From contig CAZCZI010000029.1 of the NCBI GenBank assembly GCA_964503045.1, forward strand, positions 17,354 to 81,353: DNA of 64,000 bases, given 5' to 3'. Shown here in pieces: positions 19,434 through 26,968 of this stretch. The position numbers were made by a program, and so were the translations under genes. Under the pieces are notes generated by a model that did no database searches, was not told the DNA's origin, and was given only the letters and a program-made list of their open reading frames with translations. The stretch's first letter is position 1. Each line of letters begins with the position of its first letter. The stretch comes from CAYZJR01 sp964503045 (GTDB lineage Bacteria; Cyanobacteriota; Vampirovibrionia; Obscuribacterales; Obscuribacteraceae).

Positions 19434-19910
19434 TCAACCTGCTTCAACTGAACGATTATCCAGCAAAAGCGTCACAGGACCATCGTTTACGAGGCTGACT
19501 TCCATGTGGGCGCCGAAAACCCCTTTCTGCACCGGCACCCCGCGTTTCGCGATCTCGTCGGCAAAGTGCAGGTAGAGCCGATTCCCCTCATCGGGCGCCG
19601 CTGCACGAGTAAAGCCGGGCCGCCGCCCCTTACGCCAATCGGCAATCAGCGTGAACTGCGAAACCACCAGCACCGAGCCCCCGATATCGGCAACGGACTT
19701 GTTCATCTTTCCTTCTTCATCGGCGAAGATGCGGAGTTCCACCGTTTTTTGCGCTAAGAAGGTACTGTCAGCCTCGGTGTCGCCCTGCTCGACTCCCAGT
19801 AAAACCAAAAGACCGCCCTGGCTGGAGTTTGCGGGTTTATCGATGGAGCCGACGACCTCTCCATCCACTATTACTGCGGCTTTCTGCACGCGTTGTAACA
19901 CAGCCTTCAT
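19434..19910 (-). CDS. dtd: D-aminoacyl-tRNA deacylase
   Basis: About 158 residues, matching the normal length of Dtd. It removes D-amino acids (and misloaded glycine) from tRNA. Motifs visible: MKAVLQRV at the start, VSQFTLIAD plus KGRRPGF in the middle (the catalytic SQFTL region), and VNDGPVTLLLD at the C-terminus, whose GP dipeptide forms the chiral proofreading site. The ATG at 19910 is chosen because the family begins with this exact pattern; a longer in-frame reading to 19985 adds 25 residues not found in the family. Divergent from the tRNA-fMet gene. Confidence 0.93.
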   Translation of the reverse strand: MKAVLQRVQKAAVIVDGEVVGSIDKPANSSQGGLLVLLGVEQGDTEADSTFLAQKTVELRIFADEEGKMNKSVADIGGSVLVVSQFTLIADWRKGRRPGFTRAAAPDEGNRLYLHFADEIAKRGVPVQKGVFGAHMEVSLVNDGPVTLLLDNRSVEAG

Positions 19911-20136
19911 ATGAACAATTTCTGCCTGACCAAACAATACGACCACCAGCCTGACGAAAACCGAACAGGCTGACATGTTCCGCATTCTGATTTATTTGAA
20001 GACCCGACCCATTTCCTAGATTTAAGCTAGGATCACAGGCTGTGTTGGTAATTGTGTTACTATTCAAATTGTCAGCAACCGGTCCATAAGACCGGCTGAA
20101 AAAAACACCTATGATCGGTGTATCTGACTCTCGCGA

Positions 20137-20213
<77 letters not shown>

Positions 20214-20230
20214 ATTAAGAGTCTAGAAGG

Positions 20231-20262
20231 ACCGGCAGTTTCGAGAGAAATGCCGGTTTTTT
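20231..20262 (+). terminator. Rho-independent terminator of tRNA-fMet
   Basis: ACCGGCA (20231-20237) pairs with TGCCGGT (20251-20257), directly followed by a T-run (TTTTTTA including the last stem T). It starts 17 bp after the tRNA 3' end. Confidence 0.85.
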
Positions 20263-20509
20263 ATTGGGGTAGTCATTTCGAAGCGCCTTACCCTGAGCGA
20301 GAAAGCAGCGATTTGAGCTCTAGCTCTCTTCTTCCAATTTTTTGATTGTTGTTCTATATGTGTCAAAAACGTGTTCCCAAGCGGGCACTAATGACAGTCA
20401 GAACTAGCAAAATGCTTTAAGTGCTTATTCTATTGACACCAAATACGGTGCATACAACCCGGTTGGTCACCGGACAGATGAAATTCCAGATATTACATGA
20501 CGCCAGTTC

Positions 20510-20565
20510 AAATGTAGCGCTTTTGCCATATATATCGCGTTATACATGGTGTTTGCGCTACATTT
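20510..20565. promoter_or_regulatory. palindromic operator 1 upstream of hipA-like gene
   Basis: Outer arms AAATGTAGCGC (20510-20520) and GCGCTACATTT (20555-20565) are perfect inverted repeats. Inner arms CCATATATA (20526-20534) and TATACATGG (20541-20549) match with one mismatch and share the same centre of symmetry. The same sequence pattern recurs 80 bp downstream, which marks it as a specific protein-binding site. The rest of the region from 20263 to 20509 holds no gene that I can support. Confidence 0.75.
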
Positions 20566-20591
20566 CTGATTAATTCTCAGAACCGACAGGC

Positions 20592-20645
20592 AATGTAGCG
20601 CTTTTGCCATGTATACTGAAAAATACATGTACTTTCCGCTACATT
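20592..20645. promoter_or_regulatory. palindromic operator 2 overlapping the hipA-like 5' end
   Basis: Arms AATGTAGCG (20592-20600) and CGCTACATT (20637-20645) are perfect, with inner arms ATGTAT (20609-20614) and ATACAT (20623-20628) on the same axis. The left arm continues into CTTTTGCCAT exactly as in operator 1. It ends 9 bp before the ATG at 20655, so binding here would block transcription or translation of the gene. Confidence 0.75.
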
Positions 20646-20654
20646 TTCAGCAAA

Positions 20655-22571
20655 ATGACCATATTTATCGGTAATTCTACTAGTGACAAATCCGCGATAC
20701 GCGCCGCCGCTGCGCGCGGCGTTCTGCGCAGAATCGCCCGTGATGTCTACACAGACGACCTTCAGACCGACGCCGAAGAATTGATACGCGAGAATCTACT
20801 TGCCATCATCGGGAAGCTACAGCCAGAATGGCACCTGTCACACAGTACGGCGGCGACTCTGGCGCCCATTAATAGTCTCGTCTTCCTCTCCGGCTTTAGT
20901 CAAAAATATACCCCTCTCGAACTACCTGGTGTAAAAGTTGTTCGATTGCCCGATCTCAAATACCCCGAAGTCGAGCGTGTTGACGCGCCAACAATGATCG
21001 CGCCGAAACTATCCTCCAGAGCCGAACCTGTACGCGTACACGTCTCAAGCCCGCTGCAAACCGTCTTCGAATGTCTCTCAACTGCAAAACACTATCCTGA
21101 AAAACTAATACCTGAACACAAAATCATCGAATTGATTGGAAATCTGAGCGCCGCTGATCGTGACCGCGCAGGAGCTTTTGCTATTCGCAACGACATGAAA
21201 TCCGAGCACTGGAAGTTTTTGCAGTTATGCCAGGATCATTCTGTCGGCACGGGGATTGAAATCGCTAAGAGCAATAACTTCGCTACCTACTTTTACGGAT
21301 GGCAAATCGGCAACCTAATAGCACTTCAAAGTAATGAATTTAAATTTGAATACAGTCCGAGCTGGAAGGTAGCGCTGTCCCATGAGCTACCACTAGACAA
21401 AACCTACGAAGGCCGGCGAATGCCCGCTTTTTTTGAAAATCTTCTGCCGGAAGGCTGGACTGAGAGCCAACTTCAAGCAACATTTAAAATTGCCAAAGAA
21501 GACTCCGTTGCGTTGCTTGCTACAACGCAAAAATATTTGTCCAATTTGACGCTTCGGACGAGTGGTTTTGACGACAGAGACCTAGTGTTTGACACCTTAG
21601 ATTACGCCCTTTCGGAAATTTCTTCACCTGAGAGCGTCGTGATGAAGGTTCGCGGCGATATAGAAAAAGACAGTAACTTGCAGGAAGTATTCCGTAAGTT
21701 GGGCAAGAAAGGTCCAATGCGTATTTCAGGTATTCAACCTAAGCTGCCCATCAGTCTCCAGCGAGAGCGAGAAAAAGATCCAGAGTTGAAAATTGGAACG
21801 TTCCGGAATTCTTGCTCGTATATTCTCAAATACCAATCGCCCCTGTTTCCATATCTAGTGGAAAATGAATGGGCGACTATGGAATTAGCGCATCGAATCG
21901 GCCTACCGACCGCTCCAGTAAAACAAGTCGAGTTTCGGGGAAAGTCAGTCTTTCCAGGCCGCGCACTTCTGGTAGAAAGATATGACATTCCACGCAAAAA
22001 GCAGTTGGACGAGCTTGATTCTTCCGTCCGGCTGGGTTTGCAGCAAGATGCAGCATCTCTTCTAAAGATCTATCGACAAGACAAATACGACACTTCCGCC
22101 GAACGGGTCACGGATGCGCTGATAGCAGCAGGTTTAAAACCAGAACAGCTCACTCTCTATTTGCAGCACCTTTTGTTCTCCTGGATGGTCGGAAATGGAG
22201 ACCTGCATGCAAAGAATGTCTCCATCATTATGTGGCTGCTGCCAGGACAATTAGGCGGAATGCCGACACCAGATATGGTGGCATACTCACCACTGTACGA
22301 CTTGGTCAATACTAGAATACACATTGCAGGCGACCGCTTTGCCTTCCCAATCAACGGCAAAAATGACAAGCTCAAGATCAAAGATTTTGCCGCCGTCGCC
22401 GCTCGGTGGGGACTCGAAAAATCAACAGTATCTGCTTTTGCACATTCGATGGCCGAAGGCATTAGACGCGAACTGCCGGAAATTCTTGCATTGTCAGGGT
22501 TGCCGTCACAACAGCAGGCACAATACGCATCGATAGTCGAATCCAATTTTGCTGCGATGCAGCTGCTATAA
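20655..22571 (+). CDS. HipA-type kinase toxin fused to AbiEi-like DNA-binding head
   Basis: About 638 residues. The N-terminal 190 residues resemble the AbiEi-type antitoxin/winged-helix head (AAARGVLRRIARDVYTDD near residues 15-35). The rest is HipA: an N-terminal subdomain (about 210-290, with FFENLLPEGW), the P-loop-like SGIQPK (358-363, the serine equivalent to the HipA autophosphorylation site), the catalytic GNGDLHAKN (Asp516) and the metal motif YDLVN (Asp549). HipA kinases phosphorylate aminoacyl-tRNA synthetases and cause growth arrest. No separate HipB gene is adjacent. The ATG at 20655 is chosen over an upstream TTG at 20604 because the TTG lies inside operator 2. The fused head plus two palindromes suggests self-repression. 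The 3' end runs into a transposase remnant. Confidence 0.8.
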   Translation: MTIFIGNSTSDKSAIRAAAARGVLRRIARDVYTDDLQTDAEELIRENLLAIIGKLQPEWHLSHSTAATLAPINSLVFLSGFSQKYTPLELPGVKVVRLPDLKYPEVERVDAPTMIAPKLSSRAEPVRVHVSSPLQTVFECLSTAKHYPEKLIPEHKIIELIGNLSAADRDRAGAFAIRNDMKSEHWKFLQLCQDHSVGTGIEIAKSNNFATYFYGWQIGNLIALQSNEFKFEYSPSWKVALSHELPLDKTYEGRRMPAFFENLLPEGWTESQLQATFKIAKEDSVALLATTQKYLSNLTLRTSGFDDRDLVFDTLDYALSEISSPESVVMKVRGDIEKDSNLQEVFRKLGKKGPMRISGIQPKLPISLQREREKDPELKIGTFRNSCSYILKYQSPLFPYLVENEWATMELAHRIGLPTAPVKQVEFRGKSVFPGRALLVERYDIPRKKQLDELDSSVRLGLQQDAASLLKIYRQDKYDTSAERVTDALIAAGLKPEQLTLYLQHLLFSWMVGNGDLHAKNVSIIMWLLPGQLGGMPTPDMVAYSPLYDLVNTRIHIAGDRFAFPINGKNDKLKIKDFAAVAARWGLEKSTVSAFAHSMAEGIRRELPEILALSGLPSQQQAQYASIVESNFAAMQLL

Positions 22572-22854
22572 GCGCCGCGAGCCGCTGTTGACCTTCTACG
22601 ATTTCCCTGCAGAGCACTGGTGTTGTCACCTGCGCACCACCAATCCTATCGAATCGACATTTGCTACAGTACGGTTGAGAACAACGAAAACGCGCGGTAT
22701 GCTTTCACGAGACACAATGCTGACAATGGTCTTTAAGATATCCATGAGTGCTCAAAAACGCTGGCGTCGACTGAATCGACCAGAACGACTCGGCGAACTG
22801 ATCGAAGGAATCAAATTCGTCGATGGAATCAAGCAAGAAAAAGAGGCCGCCTAA
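22570..22854 (+). pseudogene. IS256-family transposase, C-terminal remnant
   Basis: About 95 codons read as the C-terminal end of a mutator-type (IS256) transposase: LLTFYDFPAEHW, LRTTNPIESTFATVR, LTMVFKI and KRWRRLN, ending IKFVDG. The remainder of the transposase (roughly the first three quarters, including the first catalytic residues) is absent. The open frame begins inside the end of the HipA-like gene, so the junction with that gene marks the breakpoint. No terminal inverted repeats are evident. Confidence 0.85.
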
Positions 22855-22902
22855 AATTCATCAGAACACAACATTTGACAAAAACTCTTGCGGCCATCGG
22901 TT

Positions 22903-23916
22903 TTACTTATTCAATTTAGAAAGACTTTCAAGACTTCTTTTGGCGTTGTAGACAAACTCAGTCAGATTTCCTGGTGCTTTCTTCGCACCGTTGTAGTATC
23001 CGTCGGACAAACTATTGGGCCGTCCAGTGAAACTTTGATTGATTAATTCCGGATTTACCAGTTCATGCATGAACTTCATCATTGGTTTGTGGCTATCGGG
23101 ATCCATGCGCATTATCTTTGCCATGTTCTCGTAAGTTTTCTGGATCTGGGTTTGGTTAAAATCAAGGTCAACTGGTTTTCCTTCACGCATAGCGTTTGCA
23201 ATCGCGGTATCAGTCATGCGATTTTCAAAAGCCGATGCCAGTTTTTCAAAGGCTTTTCGTTCGCCATCATTTTTAAATGGTGTGGTATCCATAAATGCTT
23301 TTTTGGTTTCTTGAACTTTGAATTTATCGTTTCCACTTTTGACTGACTCTTCGTTTTCATCAAACCATGACTTTATGCCACCATTTTCTTTCAGCTCTTG
23401 ATCTTCATCTCCAAGAACATTTAGAGTGTGTTTATCCATTTTTGAAAGTTCTGGGCGGGCTTTGTAGTAGTCGATTTCTTTTCCGGTCAATGAATTATTG
23501 CCATCTATGTCTATTTTGCCAAAAAGGTTTGAGTCGATTCTTTCCCGGGCAAAATCGGCAGTGAACCAGGAACTTATTGTCGCTTTAGTCTCTATTTCAA
23601 AGTCACCGAAAGTAAGCTTTGGTTTATTCTTTTCTCCTTCTTCTAAATGTTTCTGAAATGCCTGTACTGCTTCCAGTTTTTGCGGTTCGGTCTTAAACAA
23701 TCCTGTTTCTAGGGCAGAGTTTATTTCATCTAAAGTGAGTGCACCGTCGGCTGTTTTTTCCCCGAAAATATTACTTGTATCCATGGCCTTGAAATCATCT
23801 TTATTGATAGAGAGACGAAAGTCGTCAAGTCCATCGGATTGTGGTTTGAGTTTATCCGTTACTTCTGTAGAATTGTTTCTTACTGGTTTATCTAAACTGG
23901 AGATTGTTTCTTCCAT
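22903..23916 (-). CDS. EF-hand-like protein, AT-rich
   Basis: A 337-residue protein without signal peptide or membrane segment. A canonical EF-hand loop is visible near residues 140-155 (DIDGNNSLTGKEI), and further degenerate loops occur at about residues 50-65 (EKTADGALTLDEI) and 170-185. EF-hands bind Ca2+ through loop acidic residues. The remainder is helical and charged. The gene looks distinctly richer in A and T than its neighbours and lies between two mobile-element remnants, which suggests acquisition by transfer. Function unknown. A second EF-hand protein lies at 53630-54499. Confidence 0.6.
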   Translation of the reverse strand: MEETISSLDKPVRNNSTEVTDKLKPQSDGLDDFRLSINKDDFKAMDTSNIFGEKTADGALTLDEINSALETGLFKTEPQKLEAVQAFQKHLEEGEKNKPKLTFGDFEIETKATISSWFTADFARERIDSNLFGKIDIDGNNSLTGKEIDYYKARPELSKMDKHTLNVLGDEDQELKENGGIKSWFDENEESVKSGNDKFKVQETKKAFMDTTPFKNDGERKAFEKLASAFENRMTDTAIANAMREGKPVDLDFNQTQIQKTYENMAKIMRMDPDSHKPMMKFMHELVNPELINQSFTGRPNSLSDGYYNGAKKAPGNLTEFVYNAKRSLESLSKLNK

Positions 23917-24086
23917 GGGAAAGGTCCTATCTTTTGGGTTAAGGGGACCTTCAATTTACCCTGTCTTTTGTGAACTAATTGTTCCTCTTCAGGGGAAACT
24001 ACGTAGACCGCGATTAATTTGTGCTTTTGCCTTTAGGCGATAAATCATTTGCAAATTCCTTGATATAAATGTGGCTCTGTTGAAAT

Positions 24087-24524
24087 TTAAGTGGATTGAA
24101 ATAATGACAAGTAAGGGTTGACTTGAGATAGATTCAGGTTTCCGGCACGCAGGAGCGGTATGATTTGCGCGCGCTGAGTTTTCGTTTTCTCTGCCGGAAT
24201 GCTCCAGGTGCCGTTCTTTAGATCGACTTCGTCCCATCGCATAGTCATAACGTTCGACTTGCGGGCTCCCGTCAGAAGTGATAGGAGAATGAAATCGCGC
24301 AGCGTTCGTTCTCTAGAATGAATTGCCGGAATGGCTTCAAGTTCAGTCAAAAGCTTTGCTGCTTCTTCGTCCGAAAGAACTCTGTCTCGCTCGTTCTCCC
24401 TGTACAGCGAGACCCCGGCAAACGGGTTATCCGTGCGCGAGATGAAACGAGTCTTGATACCAAAGTTAAACATTGCTCGGCCGAGTTGCACCGCGCGGTT
24501 TGCACTACCGGGAGTTTCTTCCAT
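24087..24524 (-). pseudogene. truncated tyrosine recombinase/integrase
   Basis: About 145 codons corresponding to the middle of a phage-type integrase: the end of the core-binding domain (NRAVQLGRAMFNFGIK, NPFAGV), then the start of the catalytic domain with RDFILLSLLTGARKSNVM (first catalytic Arg) and W-EVDLKN-TWSIPAEKTK (catalytic Lys). It stops before the HxxR and Tyr nucleophile boxes, and the last 20 codons are unrelated sequence, so the gene is broken near 24150. The N-terminal arm-binding part is also missing. It cannot be active. Confidence 0.8.
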
Positions 24525-24594
24525 TGACGAATGAAGACAAATTTCTTTTTCGGCGACTTGGTTACATTTTTGTTCGACGACAACAAAATAGCTG

Positions 24595-24623
24595 TTGACG
24601 TACGTTGAATCTTTCGATATTAT
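24595..24623 (+). promoter_or_regulatory. promoter of the arsenic operon
   Basis: TTGACG (24595-24600) and TATTAT (24618-24623) with an exact 17-bp spacer form a strong sigma70-type promoter. The expected transcription start, about 7 nt after the -10 box, falls at or next to the ATG of arsR at 24631, so the transcript would have no leader. Confidence 0.7.
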
Positions 24624-24630
24624 TGGAAAT

Positions 24631-24930
24631 ATGAAAACGAAAAACGCAGTCAGCGCCCTATCTGCACTGGCCCAGGAAACACGTCTGGAAATATTTAGAC
24701 TTTTGGTCAGAAAAGGATCTGTCGGAATGGCCGCCGGCGATCTGAGTACTCATTTTGGAATGCCACCAGCTACGATGTCATTCCACTTAAAGGAACTCAC
24801 AAACGCAGAATTGATCGTTTCGCGACGCGAAAGCAGATCAATTATCTATTCAGCGAACTATGACCACATGCAAGAGTTACTCGGCTTCTTGATGGAAAAC
24901 TGCTGCGCTGATAACGGAGGCAAATGCTAA
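24631..24930 (+). CDS. arsR: ArsR family transcriptional regulator
   Basis: About 99 residues, a normal ArsR/SmtB size. The winged-helix pattern is clear: LSALAQETRLEIFRLL (helix alpha2), DLSTHFGMPPATMSFHLKEL (recognition region) and ELIVSRRESRSIIYSANYD (wing). The C-terminus carries CC (in MENCCAD) and a final Cys, which could bind As(III) or another thiophilic metal. The repressor would sit on its own promoter, which directly abuts the ATG. It leads the operon arsR-arsI-arsC-136-aa gene. Its stop overlaps the next start by one base (TAATG). Confidence 0.9.
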   Translation: MKTKNAVSALSALAQETRLEIFRLLVRKGSVGMAAGDLSTHFGMPPATMSFHLKELTNAELIVSRRESRSIIYSANYDHMQELLGFLMENCCADNGGKC

Positions 24931-25403
24931 TGAAGAGATTCCATGTACATGTTGCTGTGGCAGATCTGTCCCAGTCGATTCAGTTTTATTCAACGTTCTT
25001 CAACACTCCGCCTTCTGTCGAAAAGGAAGACTATGCAAAGTGGATGCTCGACGATCCAAGAATAAACTTCGCTATCTCAACGAGAGGCAGAGAGCCAGGC
25101 CTCGATCATCTTGGAATACAGGTTGAAAATTCAGATGATTTGAAAGAAATCTCAGTGCGTCTAAAAGCAGCCCAACAGCCAATCTTAGAACAAGATCAAA
25201 CTACATGTTGCTACGCTAAAGCAGACAAAACCTGGGTGCATGATCCGCAAGGAATTGCCTGGGAAAGTTTTTACACCACCGGCACTGCAACCACTTACGG
25301 TGAAGACGCAAACTTTGAGACACAGACAAACTCCGCTTGCTGCGCGCCTATGTCCGAGGTGATTCCAGTAAGCCTCGGAAAGAAAAAGGATAGTTGCTCG
25401 TGA
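24930..25403 (+). CDS. arsI: ArsI/CadI family glyoxalase-fold metalloenzyme
   Basis: About 157 residues of the vicinal-oxygen-chelate fold. RFHVHVAV at the start supplies a metal-binding His. LDHLGIQV (about 53-60) gives the second His, and WESFY the Glu. The characteristic vicinal cysteines occur in TTCCYAKADKTW. The tail has another CC pair (SACCAP). ArsI is a non-haem Fe(II) C-As lyase that breaks trivalent organoarsenicals; CadI is a cadmium-induced relative, so substrate is not certain. Start 24930 is favoured over 24924 because GGAGG (24916-24920) is 9 nt away. It overlaps arsR and arsC, implying translational coupling. Confidence 0.85.
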   Translation: MKRFHVHVAVADLSQSIQFYSTFFNTPPSVEKEDYAKWMLDDPRINFAISTRGREPGLDHLGIQVENSDDLKEISVRLKAAQQPILEQDQTTCCYAKADKTWVHDPQGIAWESFYTTGTATTYGEDANFETQTNSACCAPMSEVIPVSLGKKKDSCS

Positions 25404-25819
25404 AGAGAGTGATTTTTGCCTGTGTTCACAATGCCGGTCGCTCACAGATGGCCGCTGCATTCTTCAACGAGTTTGCTGATCGCTCGAAGGCTCGCGCTGT
25501 CTCAGCAGGCACACAGCCAGCCGAGAAGGTTCAAGACTGTGTCCTGGAGGCGATGAAGCAATCGAAGATCGATCTAAGCGCGGCTAAGCCACAATTATTA
25601 ACGGAGGAACTCGCCAGCGGCGCTGATCTCCTCGTTACGATGGGCTGTGAGGAAGCATGTCCTTATGTGCCGGAACTAAAACGGGAGGATTGGCCATTGA
25701 CCGATCCAAAAGGAAAATCGATTGACCAGGTTTGCGTGATTAGAGACCAAATAAAAACTCGTGTACTCACCTTGTTGGAAGAACTAGAAGCCATCAGCCA
25801 CTGCGAGTCACAAGCATGA
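25400..25819 (+). CDS. arsC: arsenate reductase, low-molecular-weight phosphatase family
   Basis: About 139 residues. The CX5R phosphatase loop is CVHNAGRS (Cys8 to Arg14), the form typical of thioredoxin- or thiol-linked arsenate reductases. MGCEEACPYVP supplies two further cysteines for the disulfide relay, and WPLTDP contains the general acid Asp. It reduces As(V) to As(III). The GTG start at 25400 overlaps the arsI stop (GTGA) and has AAAGGA 9 nt upstream. No As(III) efflux pump is encoded in this window, so export must rely on another locus if this works in arsenic resistance. Confidence 0.9.
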   Translation: MKRVIFACVHNAGRSQMAAAFFNEFADRSKARAVSAGTQPAEKVQDCVLEAMKQSKIDLSAAKPQLLTEELASGADLLVTMGCEEACPYVPELKREDWPLTDPKGKSIDQVCVIRDQIKTRVLTLLEELEAISHCESQA

Positions 25820-26226
25820 TTACTGACGACGACAAAGCGTTCTTACAGTCCTTCGAGGAATGCTCCCTTGGTGCAAAATGTTGGACTCACGCCGCGCATG
25901 TTCGAATGGGATGGTTAGTGCTAGAGACATCATCGTCCTTTGATGAAGCGCTGGAGCGGATTAGAAGCGGGATCATGCGCTTTAACTCTACGAAAAACAG
26001 CATTGGCTATCACGAAACCATTACGATTGCTTTTGCTCGTTTGATTGAATCCAGACGTCTTGCTGCGGAAACTTTGGAAGCTTTTGTTGCGCGAAACCAT
26101 GACCTTATGGAGAAAGACTGCCTGAAGCGGTTTTACAGTCCGGCAATATTGGCGTCAGAAGAAGCTCGCCACCGATTTATTGAACCTGATCTTGCAGCTC
26201 TTCCTCACCCAGGCGCGTGCGTATGA
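25816..26226 (+). CDS. uncharacterised protein coupled to arsC
   Basis: A 136-residue, mostly helical, cytosolic protein. It overlaps the arsC stop by 4 bases (ATGA), so it is the last gene of the arsenic operon. Conserved-looking positions are CWTHAAHVRMGW (two His, three apart) and GYHET, a histidine-rich arrangement that recalls an uncharacterised family widespread in bacteria whose members keep THxAHxR and GYHET. Three possible metal-binding His plus Cys residues are suggestive, but no reaction is known. Its tight coupling to arsI and arsC implies a role in arsenic or thiol-metal handling. Confidence 0.75.
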   Translation: MITDDDKAFLQSFEECSLGAKCWTHAAHVRMGWLVLETSSSFDEALERIRSGIMRFNSTKNSIGYHETITIAFARLIESRRLAAETLEAFVARNHDLMEKDCLKRFYSPAILASEEARHRFIEPDLAALPHPGACV

Positions 26227-26294
26227 CCGACCGAAGGTAGCGGTAACGTCTTTTTCGAGATCGGCCGCACCGATGTAATTAACATCGATGCTTT

Positions 26295-26951
26295 TCAATT
26301 CACAAAGCAACTACCGAATCTAAGAAGTAGTTTTGGTGAACCTTTTAGTTTGATTTGCCCGCTCAGTATCGCCCAAACCAGATAACTACGATGAGACAAA
26401 AACTTTAACCAGGCAGCACTGTCAGCGGTGACTATCAAATCCGCTTTCGCTACGGTACCGCGGCTGACATGGACCCGCTGATCCTTTATCGTCACGGTCG
26501 CCTCCTGCTTCTCCCGCCCAGTGAAGTTGAACTGATATGTCGCGTAGAGCCCTTTTGCCTGAGAAGGTTGAAAGACTCTGCGCAATCCGTTGAGAAAGCC
26601 GTCAATGCTTTGAGGTATTAGCCCGTTGTGAATACGCTTCACTGATTTGTGCGGGAATCTCTTCTGCACATACTGTTCGGCATCAGACCCGGGCACTACA
26701 TAGATGACTTCTTTCTTCTCTTGAAGCGGCTTAACAACATCCTTTACGAACTCCTGGCGATGCTCGAGAAATTGTCCTATTACATCTTCGCCGGCAGGGC
26801 AAACTGCCATGCAATATGCGGCCTTGTAATTGGCACCAAAAGAAAGACTTTGCCACATCGAAGCATTTTCGGCAGCAGTGACTTTCTTGCTGAAGTTCTT
26901 CGGGGTGCTGCTTTCGACAATGTTGTCAACCCAATCCTGAAAACCACCCAT
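26295..26951 (-). CDS. SCP2 sterol-binding domain protein
   Basis: A 218-residue protein. The C-terminal half (about 118-205) looks like an SCP2 lipid-binding domain (YQFNFTGREKQEATVTIKD, then ADLIVTADSAAWLKFLSH). The N-terminal part contains CMAVCPAGEDVI, a cysteine pattern seen at the edge of ferredoxin-type Fe-S segments in longer proteins that end in SCP2; only two cysteines are present, so no complete cluster is expected. Start ATG has CGGGAG upstream. It is the last gene of the leftward sulfur operon, 17 bp after the hydrolase gene. A role in binding a hydrophobic ligand is inferred. Confidence 0.65.
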   Translation of the reverse strand: MGGFQDWVDNIVESSTPKNFSKKVTAAENASMWQSLSFGANYKAAYCMAVCPAGEDVIGQFLEHRQEFVKDVVKPLQEKKEVIYVVPGSDAEQYVQKRFPHKSVKRIHNGLIPQSIDGFLNGLRRVFQPSQAKGLYATYQFNFTGREKQEATVTIKDQRVHVSRGTVAKADLIVTADSAAWLKFLSHRSYLVWAILSGQIKLKGSPKLLLRFGSCFVN

Positions 26952-26968
26952 GAACTCCCGGATGAAGT

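Noticed and set aside
20604..20654. A TTG start giving 17 extra residues to the HipA-like protein
   Set aside because: It lies inside the second palindrome and has no ribosome site. The ATG at 20655 fits the domain start.
24072..24087. IS6-like terminal repeat (GGCTCTGTTGAAA) next to the broken integrase
   Set aside because: Only about ten bases match, no partner end or transposase is present, and the orientation would place an element inside the integrase remnant.
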